Positions 1 to 24,172 of a stretch of 64,000 nucleotides of DNA are shown here, piece by piece. Under the pieces are notes generated by a model. That model saw only the letters and a list, made by a program, of their open reading frames with translations. It did no database searches and was not told where the DNA came from. Made by a program: the position numbers and the translations under genes. Source of the stretch: Urophycis tenuis. Lineage: Eukaryota > Chordata > Actinopteri > Gadiformes > Phycidae. The stretch covers positions 10,001 to 74,000 of the forward strand of contig JAXIVH010000044.1 of assembly GCA_036785325.1 (NCBI GenBank). Direction: 5' to 3'. Positions within the stretch are counted from its first letter, which is position 1. The number at the start of each line of letters is the position of its first letter.

Positions 1-130
1 ACACACCAACACCATTCCCGCTGTGTATAACCTTAGATTTGTGTTTTGGTTTTTGGAGATCTCCATGAAATAAAGAATGTTCCAGAGACAATACACGTTT
101 CTCTCTACATCTACCCTCTCTCTGAGTTTC
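1..130 (+). other. 3' end of an upstream + strand transcript (poly(A) signal)
   Basis: AATAAA lies at 69-74, followed after about 20-40 bases by a TG/T-containing stretch, as expected around a vertebrate cleavage site. No coding sequence is seen before it, so this would be 3' UTR of a gene lying left of the window. A 12-A run follows near 133-145. This is inference from the signal alone. Confidence 0.4.
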
Positions 131-220
131 TTTAAAAAAAAAAAAACCCATCAAATGTTCTCATTCAACACATTTTCGGGTGGTTCTTGTTGATGTCTGT
201 CATGTCCTCGTGTGGTCCAG

Positions 221-318
221 ATGCTTCTGTTAACAACATCCACACCGCTGCCCAGTGGACGAGCAGGACTCTGGAGGTCTGTCGGGTCATCGGAGCTGTA
301 AGAATCATTGCTCAGTAA
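221..318 (+). CDS. possible terminal coding exon, unidentified
   Basis: A plausible acceptor (CTCGTGTGGTCCAG, ending at 220) is followed by a 98-base open segment that, entered in phase 1, reads 32 codons (starting ASVNNIHTAAQWT) to TAA at 316-318. The peptide is not recognised. It lies downstream of the poly(A) signal at 69-74, so it could only belong to a longer isoform of the upstream gene, or it may be chance. Weakly supported. Confidence 0.2.
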
Positions 319-530
319 GATGTGGACCTGTGTTGTTAAGAGAGCCTTTCTTGGCTACAATTTACCATTAAAGTAATCAATACATATTATGCACTTTGCA
401 AACAAAATCTGCACCCACAATTATATATTTCTATTTTTAGCAAATGAACCCATGGGGCTTCTAATGTAATGATGAATTATCCCCTACACGCAATTGTCAC
501 AACCGACCGTGACAGCTGTTTTAGGGCAGT

Positions 531-606
531 GTGCGTGCGTGCGTGCGTGCGTGCGTGCGTGTGTGTGTGTGTGCGTGTGTGTGTGTGTGTGTGTGCGTGC
601 GTGTGC
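531..606. repeat. (GTGC/GT)n microsatellite
   Basis: Alternating purine-pyrimidine tract, first GTGC tetranucleotides and then GT dinucleotides. It produces spurious Cys/Val-rich and His/Thr-rich reading frames on both strands. Confidence 0.95.
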
Positions 607-936
607 GTGGAGGGTGGGGGTCGCGGAGTCTCGCATTTGCGTGTTTCACTTCCTGTCACACATACCAGCGGGGAGCGTGTGGAAACCAAAGTCGACCAAA
701 CACGGTCCCAGCAGAGAGCAGAATGGCGGATGCTGAACGACACCCTGGTCCGTAGCATTTCTCTGTTTTCAGAGGTTTACAGATACACACGCTCGACTTG
801 ACACGCTCCTTATTGGTACGTACCCCTCCGCCGTCTGACTGCATCTTCGCAACAAGTTGTCTCACTCCACCTGTGATCCCTCGTCAGCATCCTCACGTAT
901 TCTTGATGGGGTTGTTCCATCTCAGGTGATAGCGCC
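607..936 (+). promoter_or_regulatory. putative 5' region of the protein kinase D gene
   Basis: Moderately GC-rich sequence between the microsatellite and the first coding exon. It contains an ETS-like CACTTCCTG (about 648-656) and, at 917-925, a pyrimidine-poor but possible acceptor CCATCTCAG. The ATG at 937 could therefore lie 11 bases into an exon whose 5' partner is an untranslated exon upstream. No TATA box is evident. The transcription start cannot be placed from sequence alone. Confidence 0.3.
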
Positions 937-13849
<12,913 letters not shown>

Positions 13850-14262
13850 CCCGGCGGGGGGTCCGCACACTGGACGGAACAGAGAAATGATTCTTTAGGC
13901 AGGGGTGGGCAATACATTTTTACAAGGGGCCACATGACAAACCTTAATTGTGTCAGAGGGCCACACCAACGATAACTTGAACTTAATTCTGCTCAACTTT
14001 CTTCCATTGTAAAATCCACTAAATTATATATTTTCAATAGCTGGTACTGATAATCGGAAGACTAAAACTATTCTGTAAATATTTATATTAGGCTATGTGA
14101 AATTGTGGTGTATAGGTCGAATAAGAAAACAAAAACAATTATTGAATCAGTGCAATTTATTTTTAACTTGTTAATCTCCACAAACAATGTAAAACAACTT
14201 AATACGTTTATAGAAATACAGCAATACAACAAACAATAACTTGTAATGTTTTCCACCTCATT

Positions 14263-14655
14263 TTACCTCTTCAGTGAGAATAATCCAGTCTGTTCTGGGC
14301 TTGAACAAAGGCATTGACATCTGGCTGAATGTCTGAGGTGGACAGCTGAGAGGACAGCTGAGAGGTGGTCATCAGTGATGGAGGATCTGTGTTTGGATTT
14401 GTTGAACTTCATCACTGAGAATGTCTGTTCACATACAGAGGTAGATCCAAAGAAGACTAGAATCATCTGAGCATGCCCCCTCAGGTGTGGAAAGTTCTCC
14501 TCTTTCAGGCAGGAGTAAAAGTCCAGCAGTGAGACTGAAGTGATCCACCAGAAGTGTGTCAGACTGCAGGTCAATGAGTTCCATCTGAACATCACTCGGT
14601 GCATTATCCACACTGCAGTTGAAGGGAGAAGAAACCATGTGCATTTCACTTTCAA
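14263..14655 (-). pseudogene. hAT transposase C terminus (dimerisation domain)
   Basis: Contains STSVCEQTFSVMKFNKSKHR and SSITDDHLSAVL, the hallmark hAT C-terminal dimerisation block (S.CE..FS.MK..KS..R..L...L). The first part is in a frame shifted from the preceding segment, showing decay. Confidence 0.82.
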
Positions 14656-15086
14656 GAGTTTTTGAAATCTCGAAATCGCCTCGAAAACTCTGCATGCAGT
14701 GCTTCTAACATGGTTGAGTACTTGTGGAGGTGATCGGCTGATCTTTTGGCTTCCTTTAGTGTTGACAAGTGGGTGAGAATGTTGTCCTTCACTTGGCTTG
14801 AGAGAAGCTGCAACTCTCTCATGAAAGCCTTCACTGCACTGTACATCTCATGCACAGAAAGGCCCTTGCACTGCAGTTTGACATTTAGTTCATTCATTAG
14901 TGCAGTCACATCCACGGCGACGCCCAGGTCTGCCACCAAGTCTTTATCTGAAAACTCTGGGATGTCATGTCCTTTCTTAACACAGAAATCATGTATCTGG
15001 TGTCTCAGGTTCCAGACACTTCTCAGTACTTTGCCAAGGCTGAGCTGTTGTTCAATCTCATTTTCCTGCCAGAGAAAAACAGTCAA
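14652..15086 (-). pseudogene. hAT transposase, post-core segment
   Basis: Reads SLGKVLRSVWNLRHQIHDFC, then VADLGVAVDVTALMNELNVK and LSVHEMYSAVKAFMRELQLL. This matches the part of GTF2IRD2-like transposases that follows the catalytic core. It abuts the N-terminal piece directly in a different frame, so several hundred core residues have been deleted. Confidence 0.8.
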
Positions 15087-15599
15087 AGTCGGCCGCTCTG
15101 TTCTTCAGCTGGCGCTCCAAGTTTCCAGCGATGTCCTCAACCCGCCTCGTTACAGTGCGTCGGGCAGAGTGACACGTTCTCAAATGCGCCCTTTTTCTCC
15201 GGGCACATCAGCGCAACAGAGTCCAATAAGCATTAACTCTGCGTCAGAAAACGCCTTACTTTTTCTGGCGATTTTGTGAGAAATGACATAACTTGTCCTG
15301 ACGGCTGCATCTCTTGGGGTGTGAAGTTTGGTAAAAAGTCCTTGTTGGGTTTGCAGTTTTGCTTGCAACGCATCAGACTCCCTTGCGCGCTCTTCATTAG
15401 ACAGATTTCTATATTTATCCTCATGCTTGGTCGTGTAGTGGCGGTTCAAATTAAAATCCTTAAACACAGCAACCTGTGTACCACAGATTAAGCACACGGC
15501 TTTACCTTTAATTTCTGTAAAGAAGTACTTGGCAGTCCATGTCTTGTTGAAAACACGGCATTCGTTATCAACTTTTCTTTTGTTAGCGTAAGCCGACAT
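15085..15599 (-). pseudogene. hAT transposase N terminus (BED-type zinc finger), broken
   Basis: From ATG 15599 it reads MSAYANKRKVDNECRVFNKT, then YFFTEIKGKAVCLICGTQVA and LNRHYTTKHEDKY. This is the C2H2/BED finger (CxxC...HxxxxH) that opens GTF2IRD2-type and Charlie8-like transposases. The frame stops at 15180. A one-base shift then continues with VTRRVEDIAGNLERQLKNRA and DFDCFSLA, where the homology breaks off just before the first catalytic region. Confidence 0.8.
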
Positions 15600-15867
15600 C
15601 TCGAGCGTAACCTGGCAAGCGTTACTTGTCGCTGTTCACCTTCACTCACAGCTCACGCACGCACATACGTCCATACGGAGGGAATGCAAACATAACGGTC
15701 AAATTTCAATATAAAAGTAGCACAGTTGTATTGCACGCATGACAGATATTTGTGTAATTTATAACATATGTCATTTATGACTGGCCTCACAGGGACGTAC
15801 AAAGGGCCGGATGAGGCCCGCGGGCCGTAGTTTGCCCAGGTCTGCTTTAAGACTGCTATGTGCTCAG

Positions 15868-16027
15868 TTTTTATTTGGTAGACGGGAAAGTGTGGTAGGG
15901 AGGGGGGGGGGGGGGGGTGCAGCAAATGCCTACGGGCTGGAATCAAGGAATCAAACCCGGGCTGCCGTCACATGGACTGGACTGTAACGGCCCGCGCTGT
16001 ACCCAGTGAGCTACGGGGGTACTGCCT
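15868..16027 (-). mobile_element. tRNA-derived SINE
   Basis: On the - strand the head is tRNA-like: GTAGCTCACTGGGTACAGCG (A box, about 16002-16013 on +) and CCCGGGTTTGATTCC (B box, 15948-15959). The loop between them is too long for a functional tRNA. A C/T-rich body and a tail with AATAAA follow, as in common teleost tRNA SINEs. A G-run (15901-15917) lies inside the body. Confidence 0.72.
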
Positions 16028-16780
16028 GACAATTTAAAAAAAAAAAGTGAAAAAAAAGTTTTTGTAAAAGTAACATCACTGTTGTTCGTCAGCTCTCTCT
16101 TCAGTCCCCTCCAACAAGGCTTGCCTGGGAATGTGTGAATCTTTTGGCACCAACGTCATTGCAAGTATAATGCCAATTATAGTTAAGTCATGGAATCTGA
16201 CCAGACCATAAACCTAGACCAGGTTATAAACTGGTCTCACTGTGAGAATTCAGGATTTATCTATTGCATTCTTCAGCATTTCACTTAGAGACAGCACAGA
16301 GAAAACACTTTATTTAAACAGCAACAAATACAGTCAGGGCAGTAGAAATAATAATCAGGAATCACCAATCACAGTCTGCATTACACCTGGGCGATCAAAA
16401 TAATCACAGGTTCAATAGGGCAGAGTTGTCATGACAACAGCACACCAGAGAAATATAACTTTGACCTGAGCAGGACCTAGGTGGCATCCTACCTAGTGTG
16501 CTTTCTAGGTATGATATGCTTCATATGTAGGTAGGATGCTTCTTCCTTGGTAGGTAGGGTGCTTCCTAGGTGTTGGGTCATCAGTGTTTTGATTTCTAGG
16601 CAAAATTAGAACTAGAGAATTGAGCTACTGTGAAGTGATATCTTGTCCAGACAGAGTCAGCAGCTGATCAACTAGAAGGGCTGTAGGAGAGGATACGGTA
16701 TCGGGGGCTAGGGGTGGTTCTAGTGTGTAGAATGGAGAACCTTCACAAAGGTGCTCGCTTCGGATTGTCAACACTTCCCT
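16028..16780. other. intergenic sequence, little recognisable
   Basis: Short A-rich tracts at 16034-16060, then unannotatable sequence. Between about 16478 and 16572 the words TAGGTAGGATGC and GTGCTTTCTAGG recur as a degenerate short repeat. No gene seen. Confidence 0.5.
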
Positions 16781-16792
16781 GATTTGACAACA

Positions 16793-16925
16793 CAGCAGGT
16801 GTGCCACTATTCACCTGGTGGTTAATAAACCCACCAGATGTTGCTACAGTTCACCTGCTGGTATTTAACACACCAGGTGCTGCTATCGTTCACCTGGTCA
16901 GTAAACACAGCAGGTGTTCACACTA
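16793..16925. repeat. degenerate tandem repeat, about 60-bp units
   Basis: CACAGCAGGTGT, CACCAGGTGCTGC and TTCACCTGSTGG words recur in a regular order across two to three units. Confidence 0.6.
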
Positions 16926-17216
16926 AAGTTCAGTTGCTGGACGGAATAAAGACACCAATCCTACCGATTATATAAAGGGAAATTATCAGTTAACAGCCAA
17001 CTAATCAGTGGTTTGATCTGGGAATGAAGGGGAGGGGCGTGTATTTGCGGCAGAGACTTGAAACAAACACACGATGGGAATGGGAGTATCAGGCTGCCTG
17101 GCCAGAACTGACGAAGGATGTTGAGGTCAACGAACATTTTTGGACAGAAATCAGGATTTTATATGCAGGGATGTTTCGGCGGAGATGAGTGTGGTCCATC
17201 CGGGTCCATCCCAGTG

Positions 17217-17310
17217 TTACCGGCCAGCCCTCCCCTTTAAGAGAGTGGCCGTGAGGGTGTGGTTACCGGCCAGCCCTCCCCTTTAAGACGGTGGCCGTGA
17301 GGGTGTGGCA
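17217..17310. repeat. 45-bp direct repeat, two copies
   Basis: TTACCGGCCAGCCCTCCCCT ... GGTGTGG occurs twice in tandem, with only AGAG versus ACGG differences. It sits immediately left of the next transposon. Confidence 0.9.
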
Positions 17311-17326
17311 TACATAGAGGTGGCAT

Positions 17327-19880
17327 CATAGATATACACAGAAGACTAGATGCCTTAAGGCGGGGTCTAGAACGTCCGCACAGGTCGGCCATCTTTCTAC
17401 AGTCTGCCTGTCAGAATCTGCGGAACCTGATGCAAACTGAGGTAAGGTCAGTGATCTGCACAAACGTTAATACTCCTATCTCGATGACATTTTGATGGAT
17501 TTACAAACAGTTTGGTTTCTTAAAAACGTTATTAACGTAGTTATAATCCTGGATGCTTGAACATGTTGAAATCGCAGCTTTTCTCTTAAAAAACAACTTA
17601 ATCGCGCATCTTAGTTGTGTATCATGTCTAGGCTACTAGCTAGCACCCAGTATTTTTTTTATTAGTATTAGTAGTTTTATTAGACTTTGTTCTGTAATTT
17701 GTTATTGTGAATTTAGTGTGGTCCTCTACGGTGTTTGCGTTATGGAGAAATCGTCAGCAAGGTTTGTTATGGTATGTATAATTAGGTTATTAGTTGTGCA
17801 ATGGTGATGCCGTGGCTGGTGTTAGTATAGTTGTTGTTTTGGAATGAATATGTAGATAGTTTTATTAGACTTTGTTCCGTAATTAGTTATTTTGAATTTA
17901 GTGTGATCCTCTATAGTGTTTGTGTTGTTTGGGAGAAATCTACTGTGTTTCTATGTGCTCTCAATAAGTATGTTTTGTGTGCATGTCCCCGTGGAGTTTG
18001 TATGTTTTTGTCAGCTTCATGTCTTTGTGATATTTGTATGTCTTTGTCTGCTTCGTGTTTAACAAAACTTTGCCAAAAACACACACAAAAAAATGTTACT
18101 AAGAGGAATTGTTTGAGCGTTTGTTGGTTGGTGACTATGATAATCTTATAGTTGTTTATTGTGCTTTGGCCTTAACAAAGCTATTGTGAATAAGTATCTT
18201 AAGTGTAAGTATGTGTTCTTAATTATTAATGTTTTTGTGTGCATGTCCTTGTTATGTTTGTCTTTGTCAGCTCCAGCTAAATGTTTGCAAAAGAAAAAAA
18301 CTAATAATATTGTCTCTCGTCTTGTCTCATCTCGCTTTAAGATCTATACTTTGCTGTGGTGAGCGAGCTTCTCAACTAAACAGGTATTGTCTTGTGTTTG
18401 TGTAGTGTACTTAATACTAACTTAATACTACTAAATACTAATTAATACTAACCATCATGACTTATAGTAATACTAATCCACTCTATTTCTCTTTCTTCCC
18501 CTCTTACCTCACTTGTGAGGTAAACCTTTACCAGTCATCAGCCATCCTTGTATTTGACTCTCATCACACCTGAAATCCCATCCCTACAACTACCCTACCA
18601 TCTCTTGTTGCTGTCCCCTTGCCTGGACTTCCTCGCCCGCACAGCCTAGCGACCCACAACTTGGCTGTACTTGCCCTTGCCCTATGACCATTCCTAATCC
18701 CTATGGACAATTTATCTCCTACACTGGACTGAGACATGAAGCATGTGTAATGTGTTGGTGCCCTCTAAGTACAATTTAATCAAAATTTAGTGGAAATGTA
18801 TGTGTTTGTGAATTGACGTGTGTGGGTGAGAGTTTTTGTTGAAAATTAGCTTGTCATTTGAAGGGTGTGCTTCTGTGTGCGCCTATGTCTCTATCTGTGT
18901 CTAACACACTCTCGCAAACACACACTCACTCTGGCAAAAAGAAGAATTGGTTTAACTCCACTGAGCTTGGAGATGATGGCTGCTGAGGCTGAAGTGGCTG
19001 TGGACCCAGCTGGATGAGGACCACATTTTTTAAAGGATTCATCATGCTTCTGTAGCACCTTTGTTCAAACATTCTGATTTTAGTAAATCTTCAAAGATCT
19101 TTGAAAAGTACCTTTATAATATCTAATGAAGTAAATATTTGTAAACAATGTGTTTTACTACCATTTTGTGTAAATAGGGGTGTAGTGGTAAAATAAGAGG
19201 TGGGTAAACTATTAATTCTGTGATAGCAGTAAGGTTGACTGTGATATGCACTTGTTTAAAAAAGACATGCAGAACATATTTGATGATGCTGAAGGTTGCT
19301 GTTTAATGTTTACACCAATACTAGTGGTACTAAATGATGCATACAGTGCATTTTGTGATTATGCTATATTATGAGGTGCATTAGATTTATTGAGAGGTGG
19401 GTAAACTGTTCACTTAAGTTTAGCCTCCACTACAGCCCTGTCACATGTAAAACTATTTTCATTAAAAATTGGAAATATGGATGTGTATGGTTATTTGTCT
19501 CAAGGCCTCAATTATTCATAAGTATGCAGTATTATAAATACATGGTGTACAGAGTAGGGATTTCAAGATGCAGCCTTTCTTATAGCCTATTTGTAAATAT
19601 TGTAACATTATTCTATGTTTTAGGACATAACATGATTATTCATAAGTATGTAGTGTCATAACTACACCTCTGACGGGCATAACGAACCAATCCGTTTAAA
19701 AATTGGTTGAGAATTGAGCAAGTTATGGTTATTTAAAAGTACATTTACCCCTACCAACACTGTTATGGGGAGCGAGCCTACGGAGCGAGCTGACTGTAGC
19801 AAGATGGCCGCCATGTGCGGACGTTCGACTCCGTTGGCCAGTGACGCGAACGAGTCACTAGTCTTCTGTGTATATCTATG
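17327..19880. mobile_element. 2554-bp DNA transposon with long TIRs and 8-bp TSD
   Basis: The first 23 bases (starting CATAGATATACACAGAAGAC) are exactly complementary to the last 23 (19858-19880). Imperfect complementarity continues to about 90 bp, including AACGTCCGCACA and GGCCATCTT. Both sides carry the 8-bp duplication GGTGGCAT (17319-17326; 19881-19888). An 8-bp duplication fits hAT or P superfamilies. Nothing inside (AT-rich, direct repeats, short frames) looks like a transposase, so it is non-autonomous. Superfamily left open. Confidence 0.88.
17668..17945. repeat. internal direct repeat of the TIR element
   Basis: About 85 bp beginning TAGTTTTATTAGACTTTGTT (17672) recurs near 17856 with scattered substitutions; the two copies are about 185 bp apart. 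Confidence 0.8.
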
Positions 19881-19888
19881 GGTGGCAT

Positions 19889-20620
19889 ATCGATGCTGTG
19901 AGGTGAAGCGGGACTGTGTGTACGGACGTGAATGCACCGCGAACTTGTAACGTGACTGTTCATGCTATGGGGGACTACAGCCAGTTTATAGTTTTTATAC
20001 TTTCAGTTATAGCATAGTTATCGCAAGAAGGTCCCGTTACGTGTTAAATTTCCGGCTGCAAAGGAGAAATAAATGTGCCTCTGCACGAACGCCAGTACCG
20101 CATCCTCACTTCTTTAAGCAGAGTCGGTCCGGTCGCCTGGAGCTAGTCACTAGCAACGAGCCAAGTGAAAGGAGTTTTCAGCAAACCAGTGTCTCCCAAC
20201 TACGGTCAGGAGCTTCAGACTGGAGAAGGTAACACTGGCGTTCTGTTCCTGTCTCTGTTCCATTTTGATTTGATTTTGAAGATCGTATCTGTGATTATGT
20301 TTACACCATTGGTTTCCGAATGTCACACTATGAACTATACGCAACACACTCTCACGGCAGTTCTTGAAATAGTCACGAAATTTAATCTATTGATTCGTGT
20401 ACATGGACACGAATTTCCCTTTTTTTCGTTTAACTTCCAAACTAATGTATTTCAATTTGAAGTATCGTTCGTGCCTGCACCATGTTTTTCTTTCTATCAG
20501 TGGGAATGGATAAGTTGTCATCAATATCAATGCCATTGTTGATTCTGCCTATCGATCCAGTTCCTTATACATTTTCTTACCAATTCCTGAGTAGTTCATC
20601 GAGTGGCAAAAAAGGAGTTC
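19889..20620. other. intergenic sequence, no confident feature
   Basis: A GC-richer segment at about 20040-20229 ends CTGGAGAAG|GTAACA and could be an untranslated or first exon of something. Its frames resemble no family I know. AT-rich sequence follows. Confidence 0.35.
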
Positions 20621-20806
20621 TACACTCTAAAAAGTAATGTGTCAAAAATGACACAAATTGTGTAGAATTTCAACACATCTAATGTGTGTGCTGAGGGACC
20701 ACACCAAGACCACACATGTTGTGTCAATTTCAACTCAACACATCAGATGTGTCACATATGTTGACACAGTATTGTGTCATTCTGACACACTGTGTCAGTA
20801 AAGTGT
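20621..20806. mobile_element. small palindrome-rich element
   Basis: Begins TACACTCTA and ends TAAAGTGTA. Between lie many complementary words (TGTGTCA/TGACACA, GTGTTGA/TCAACAC), so a single strand could fold extensively. No target duplication found. Probably a MITE or the terminal part of a larger element. Confidence 0.45.
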
Positions 20807-22057
20807 AATAGTTTTAAACACATATATGTGACTTTTATGCATGTTAGAAGGCTAATTTATTTTAGTATTAACCAGTCTATGGTATTAACCCACTGGTGTC
20901 CACAAATGAAGTTGAGAATAAGCTGAATATATATGTAAATCATTGATTTATTATGACATGCCACAATCATTCAACATCAACACATCAACATAAAGACACA
21001 AATCAAGAGGTTATACCATCTTATATCTAGGATTAATATATATAGTTTATCAGAGTAAAAGTCTTTAACAATATCTAGTGGCCTAAAATCAGGTACATCC
21101 TAAACAGTAACAATTTTGTATTTTGTGGCTTTAACAACATATGCATAGAAATGGTCATCAAAATACAGAACTTCCAGTAAATTAATAATCATTAAAAAAG
21201 GTCTGCTTGTGTTGGGGAGGCTACAGGGATGTCTAGTTCGTTTAGGTGTTAGGAGTTATCCAAGATGGGGCATCGTTTAGAATGCCAGGTAGAGGAATGA
21301 TGAGGAGACGATGGAGTTTGATCATTAGACTTATATTCTTAAAGGTTACTCAAATAGCTCAGGTTCATGTTCACACACACACACACACAGTCTGAAAAGG
21401 AAAGGAAACGGGAAATACAAATAAGAAATAAGGCACTATAAGTACAAATAAGGATCTGCAATTACTTCAACGGATAAGTGCCTGTATTACACTTCCAATA
21501 CAAATATAAAGGGTTGGCGATTTCTAATAGGAAATACAGCTCAGTCATGGAGCATACATTATACAGTCTCTAGAGCCCTCTAGTGGCCAAAGGAGGTAGC
21601 GCAATTAGAACACGCACATCACGCGTGACATTTACTTCACACGAACAGAGGAAAACTTTACCCGAAATATTCTCAAACAACATCGAGGCCGATAAAGCTA
21701 CAGGCTAGTAACAGGCAACTTAGAAATATGTAGGCATTCCACTCAACACATTTTAGGCACATTACGAAACGTATGCTACACAATATATCCAGACAATATC
21801 CTGACTAACTTAGCATACATAGGATTTACCTACCTATCTTGGCATACCTACGGATTTACAGACAAGTAAACAGAAACGGAGATACACACAAAAAATTACA
21901 GCATGACTTACGTTTCATCATTGACTGTGAGGGAATGTATTATGAAGACTTGAAACTACACTGACTTGCCTGAAAGGTAATATTCTAAACTTTAACTCGG
22001 AGCCTGCCAAGCGTGGACAGCTCCGTTTCTAGCCCAGGCAGGTGAAACAGGAAAAAA
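20807..22057. other. AT-rich intergenic sequence
   Basis: No gene visible. A short CA tract is at 21373-21389. It may contain untranslated parts or introns of the - strand transposon gene at 22058-22615. Confidence 0.4.
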
Positions 22058-22615
22058 CTAAGAAGAGGTCAGGAGATCTACCGGACGTAGAACTAACAGA
22101 AACAATAAAAGTCCCGGCCTTTTAAACAGTATGGGATAATTAACTTCACAAAATAAACACTCCCCACGATGCTTTACTTTCAAAGCGAGCACGGACCCTG
22201 TTCTGTACCCTTGCCCATTTGAGCTGATCATATGTGTCACGTAAATATTGCTGGTCATAGTCGACTCTTGTTCAAAGGCTGCCTTAAGCCCATCAAGAAT
22301 ACTTTCTGGTACTTGTAAGGAGCCAACCAGTACTGGAAATGCATTGTTTACATCAGGAAGGGTGCAAAATGGGTCACTCATCTTGAAGTTGTTAAGTTGT
22401 TGCACCTGATGTTTATAAGCTAGAGTTTTAACAATATTTTTAAAATTGCATACAACATGTGCATGTCTCTCAAAACGCATGCACCAAAGTTGAGAGATGG
22501 GGCCGAATTCACATATCAGCCTCGCATAATGAGTCATAAAGTGGGGTTTAGGAATTAGATTCCTATCGTGTAATTTTCGGAAAAATGTGTGATGATCTAT
22601 AATTATTTGCTTTAA
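22058..22615 (-). pseudogene. transposon-type protein fragment (MRFE/THYxR motif)
   Basis: About 184 codons open on the - strand, ending at 22058. Contains LIPKPHFMTHYARLICEFGP and LWCMRFERHAHVVCN. This matches a block (IPKxHFxxHYPRxxxxxGPL..LWCMRFEAKH) I know from repeated uncharacterised teleost proteins, probably transposon-encoded. The function is unknown. Its 5' side is cut at the TTAA where the Kolobok-type element begins, and no continuation is found on that element's other side. Confidence 0.55.
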
Positions 22616-22920
22616 AGGTCCCATATTATGCAAAATGCACTTTAGAGCGGTTTTCTATCAATAATATGCATCCCCGGCCTATCTACAATCCCTCCTGATA
22701 TGAAAAAAGTTCATCCTCTCGTTTCTTTGCTTTCTTAGTCTTTAGAAAATGTGCGCTAAAACGGGCTGTTTGAGAAATGGTCTGCAAATGACGTCAGCAA
22801 CAGACTCGGCCGCTCCCCTCAGGCTGGTGGCAACGCCTCCGGTGAAGGTTTGCCACGCCCCTAACAAAGTTTCTAAACACCGCCATTATTCCGCTCGCTA
22901 GCGTTGCTTCGGTTGGCACA

Positions 22921-23214
22921 ATGGCGAAGGTACGAGCTGGAAGAAGTGGTTGCTCTGTTGTTGGCTGCACAAATGAGCACACAACTCTTTATAAACCTCC
23001 CTCTTCGGAGGTTCTGAGGACTCAATGGGTGAATTTCATTTTTGATGGTGATGTCCCTACAGCAGTTCCCAAAGTGCTGTATGTGTGTGCTAACCATTTC
23101 ACGTCGGACTGCTTCATCAACGAGGGACAGTATAAAACTGGATTTGCTAAATCCCTGCAGATTAAAAATGGATCGGTACCAACTGTCCGCGATCCAACTA
23201 CGAACGTGGAAGCT
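22921..23214 (+). CDS. Kolobok THAP-domain exon
   Basis: 98 codons from ATG 22921 to a consensus GTAAGT donor. THAP zinc-finger DNA-binding domain: GCSVVGCTNEHTTLYKPPSS gives the CxxxC pair; W37, the second zinc pair C59/H62 (VCANHFTSDCF) and the usual terminal NGSVPTV (AVPT-box) are present. The domain begins about 12 residues in. It would bind the transposon ends. Upstream sequence to the TIR is short, so this is the first coding exon. Confidence 0.9.
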
Positions 23215-23920
23215 GTAAGTTTGAACATTTTATTCTGATTTACTGTTTAGACGGCTTGGTGGCCCCTGTTAGCATGGCAGCTAGCATAAAGTACTGTTGG
23301 GCCACGACATAGTCTGCTTATACTAAAATTAGGTTAAAACTAGGGCCGGGACTGTAACGCGTTCATTAAGATGAATGAATGACACAAAAATAACACATTT
23401 TAATCGCCCTTATTTTTGCACCGCGGAACGTTTATCACTGGGTGAGTTTCAGGTTTACCCATTATACTGGAGCAGTGATCACTGCCTGAGGCGTTTTGAA
23501 CGCAGCTCAAACCGACTGGTGCCTCTGCACGGCGACCAAGCTTTGATAAACACGCACCAGTTTACAGTATCATCCCGCATTTTAGCGGTCGTGTGGAGCT
23601 GAGAACAGCAGAGTTTCCTCTGCTGCAGCAGAATAGCGGACATGTCGTAGCTACAGACATGTCACTGTCTCGGGTGCATTTTGTTATTATAGGACTTCAA
23701 CCTCGGAACTCTCTGTCATCTAACTGTCCTGGCCTGTCCTGTGCATACAAACAAACTATGTTTTGTTGCTTACCTTATGTATTCCGTCATTATTCAATGG
23801 TATATTAAAATGCATGTGAAAAAAATGTTTCTCACTGTTCTCAGATACATAGTGGGGGGAGGGATGATTACATTTGTTCTGAGAAGATGTTTTTTTCTAA
23901 CCCCTGTGTGCTTGTTATAG

Positions 23921-24053
23921 ACCAGCTCATCACAAACATCAACGGCACAGATTCCTGCATCAAGAGAAGTTGCATGCCAGACAGAGATGGAAACACGTTG
24001 TGTAGGCACACAGCTGTCCTTCAAGACTCTACGGGCTTCTTACAGGAGTGCAG
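23921..24053 (+). CDS. Kolobok linker exon (VGTQLS motif)
   Basis: Acceptor CTTGTTATAG, donor GTAAAC. Joins the THAP exon in phase 0. Encodes a Ser/Thr-rich linker with VACQTEMETRCVGTQLSFKT and LRASYRS, a pattern found after the THAP domain in teleost copies. It ends in phase 1, which does not match the next exon (phase 2). The missing transposase core exons explain this. Confidence 0.65.
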
Positions 24054-24172
24054 GTAAACAGCCAGCTTCATTAGGCTGCATTTACTTGGGAAGAAGTTAG
24101 TAAGGAGTTACATGTTATCATAAATATAATAAAGTTTCTGACATTTTAGATTTTTTTCTTTTGTTATTACAG

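Larger units (their letters stand above)
13900..15844 (-). mobile_element. deletion derivative of a GTF2IRD2/Charlie8-like hAT transposon
   Basis: Ends are CAGGGGTGGGCAA (13900) and, complemented, CAGACCTGGGCAA (15844), typical hAT-Charlie termini. Flanks CTTTAGG and CTTTAAG resemble a decayed target duplication. The - strand carries pieces of one transposase in order: zinc-finger N terminus, start of the core, then the C-terminal hAT dimerisation region. The catalytic middle is missing. The left end lies 50 bp after the prkd stop codon, so the element occupies or replaces the kinase 3' UTR. Confidence 0.85.

Noticed and set aside
15940..16027. Possible tRNA gene on the - strand
   Set aside because: A and B boxes are present but their spacing and folding do not give a cloverleaf and a SINE body follows; called a SINE.
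17831..18362. Two + strand frames of 106 and 67 codons inside the TIR element
   Set aside because: AT-rich, Cys/Leu/Val composition from T-rich sequence, no transposase motif, not joined by plausible splice sites.
20165..20542. 125-codon + strand frame
   Set aside because: Composition is that of random AT-rich DNA after about 20 codons; only the first 65 bases look exon-like and that is too little to call a gene.
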